Of a stretch of DNA of 6,833 bases, positions 6,560 through 6,833 are shown in pieces. Each line of letters opens with the position of its first letter. Position 1 is the stretch's first letter. The position numbers and the translations under genes are program-made. The notes under the pieces were generated by a model. That model ran no database searches. It was given only the letters and a program-made list of their open reading frames with translations, and was not told the DNA's origin. Source of the DNA: Planctomycetota bacterium. GTDB taxonomy: Bacteria; Planctomycetota; Planctomycetia; Pirellulales; Thermoguttaceae. The DNA is taken from contig JANXQG010000692.1 in assembly GCA_025356915.1 (NCBI GenBank), forward strand, positions 1 to 6,833, given 5' to 3'.

Positions 6560-6616
6560 AACCAAAAGAGCCAGAAAACTGAGCTTGCATCCGATCCTGC
6601 CCTCGGGTAACAGTGA

Positions 6617-6833
6617 ATGGCCATGACTTCCCCAAATTTCATCATCATCAATACTTCCACCTCGACGGTTTGGGGCGACCCGACCGTACCCGAGTCGTTG
6701 CTCCACTGTATTGCGGAAAATCCCGGCAACCTGATCCAGGCTGCGACGTCCCGCCCGGTGAAAATCGGCCGCGAAAGTCTCATCGTCGAGGCTGAGTTGA
6801 CGGTCGGCAATCGATCGGTACCGGTGGCTGTCA
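6617..6833 (+). CDS. Partial protein, possible kinase-like fold (3' end missing)
   Basis: An open frame of 72 codons runs off the window end: MAMTSPNFIIINTSTSTVWG and onward. Residues 49-72 read KIGRESLIVEAELTVGNRSV then PVAV. This resembles the first beta-strands of a protein-kinase-like fold (Ser/Thr kinase or the WaaP/Kdo lipopolysaccharide-kinase type), where the third strand carries V-A-x-K. The next codon begins with 'a', which would allow lysine (aag/aaa), but it is cut off. The start is uncertain: ATG 6617 and ATG 6623 are both in frame, and only a weak GGGTAA at 6605-6610 serves as ribosome binding site. There is no signal peptide. The kinase call is inference from a short stretch; an unrelated alpha/beta protein is possible. 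The gene lies just downstream of the nested palindromic element, so that element probably sits in or near its promoter or 5' leader. Confidence 0.6.
   Translation, partial: MAMTSPNFIIINTSTSTVWGDPTVPESLLHCIAENPGNLIQAATSRPVKIGRESLIVEAELTVGNRSVPVAV

Larger units (their letters stand above)
6150..6616. other. Gene-free divergent spacer with small palindromes and a repeat mosaic
   Basis: This 467-bp stretch separates the minus-strand small gene from the plus-strand partial gene, so it should contain both promoters. Short open frames here have no ribosome binding site or recognisable protein sequence. It is AT-richer than the coding regions. It holds an inverted repeat at 6225-6242, a GAAATTTC palindrome at 6268-6275, TTTCA-TCG-TGAAA at 6317-6329, and the larger palindromic elements from 6358 to 6559. 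I found no promoter with a convincing -35/-10 pair. Confidence 0.7.

Noticed and set aside
6555..6560. TATAGA as a -10 box for the last gene
   Set aside because: It is the end of the outer repeat arm and has no -35-like hexamer at the right distance (GTGTCG there).
6390..6626. Plus-strand open frame of 78 codons through the repeat mosaic
   Set aside because: Most of it is a translation of the palindromic repeats at 6384-6559, and no ribosome binding site was seen.

Overview
The window most resembles a chromosomal stretch of a planctomycete, probably of the Pirellula/Rhodopirellula type. This rests on three things recognised from memory rather than by search. First, the spacers carry palindromic repeats typical of that phylum: GTCAGGCT-TTCC-AGCCTGAC units, CCCGAAGCGCAAGCGAGG units and a GTAGGGTGG unit. 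Second, a small protein opens with WIREGVRQAVL and ends with RKRLGRSL. Third, the proteins are Gram-negative in type with moderately GC-rich coding sequence. The phylum assignment is an inference.

Layout. Positions 1-5338 hold a plus-strand efflux operon. It begins with the 3' part of a TetR-family repressor (1-555; its start lies off the window), followed by a periplasmic adaptor (622-2079) and an HAE1-type RND pump (2201-5338). The repressor probably senses a pump substrate and controls the operon, including itself. The adaptor and pump would form the inner-membrane and periplasmic part of a proton-driven tripartite exporter. No TolC-type outer-membrane channel is present, so it must be upstream or elsewhere. 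The 121-bp adaptor-pump spacer contains a perfect inverted pair of REP-like hairpins (2117-2175), ending just before the pump's ribosome binding site.

Two minus-strand genes follow, in the order 6149-5892 then 5790-5317. The first encodes an 85-aa protein of unknown function. The second encodes a 157-aa membrane protein with two CxxC...CxxC zinc ribbons. The end of the second overlaps the end of the pump gene by 22 bp, tail to tail.

Positions 6150-6616 hold no convincing gene. This stretch is the divergent spacer between the small minus-strand gene and a plus-strand gene that starts near 6617 and runs off the window. It holds a small inverted repeat and a mosaic of palindromic elements (6358-6420 and 6439-6559). 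The final partial ORF looks like the start of a protein-kinase-like fold: the window cuts it at 'VPVAV' plus an 'a', exactly where a VAxK lysine could follow.

I see no CRISPR, tRNA, rRNA, transposase or defence system. The efflux operon is conventional. The least explained parts are the repeat architecture and the small planctomycete-type genes.
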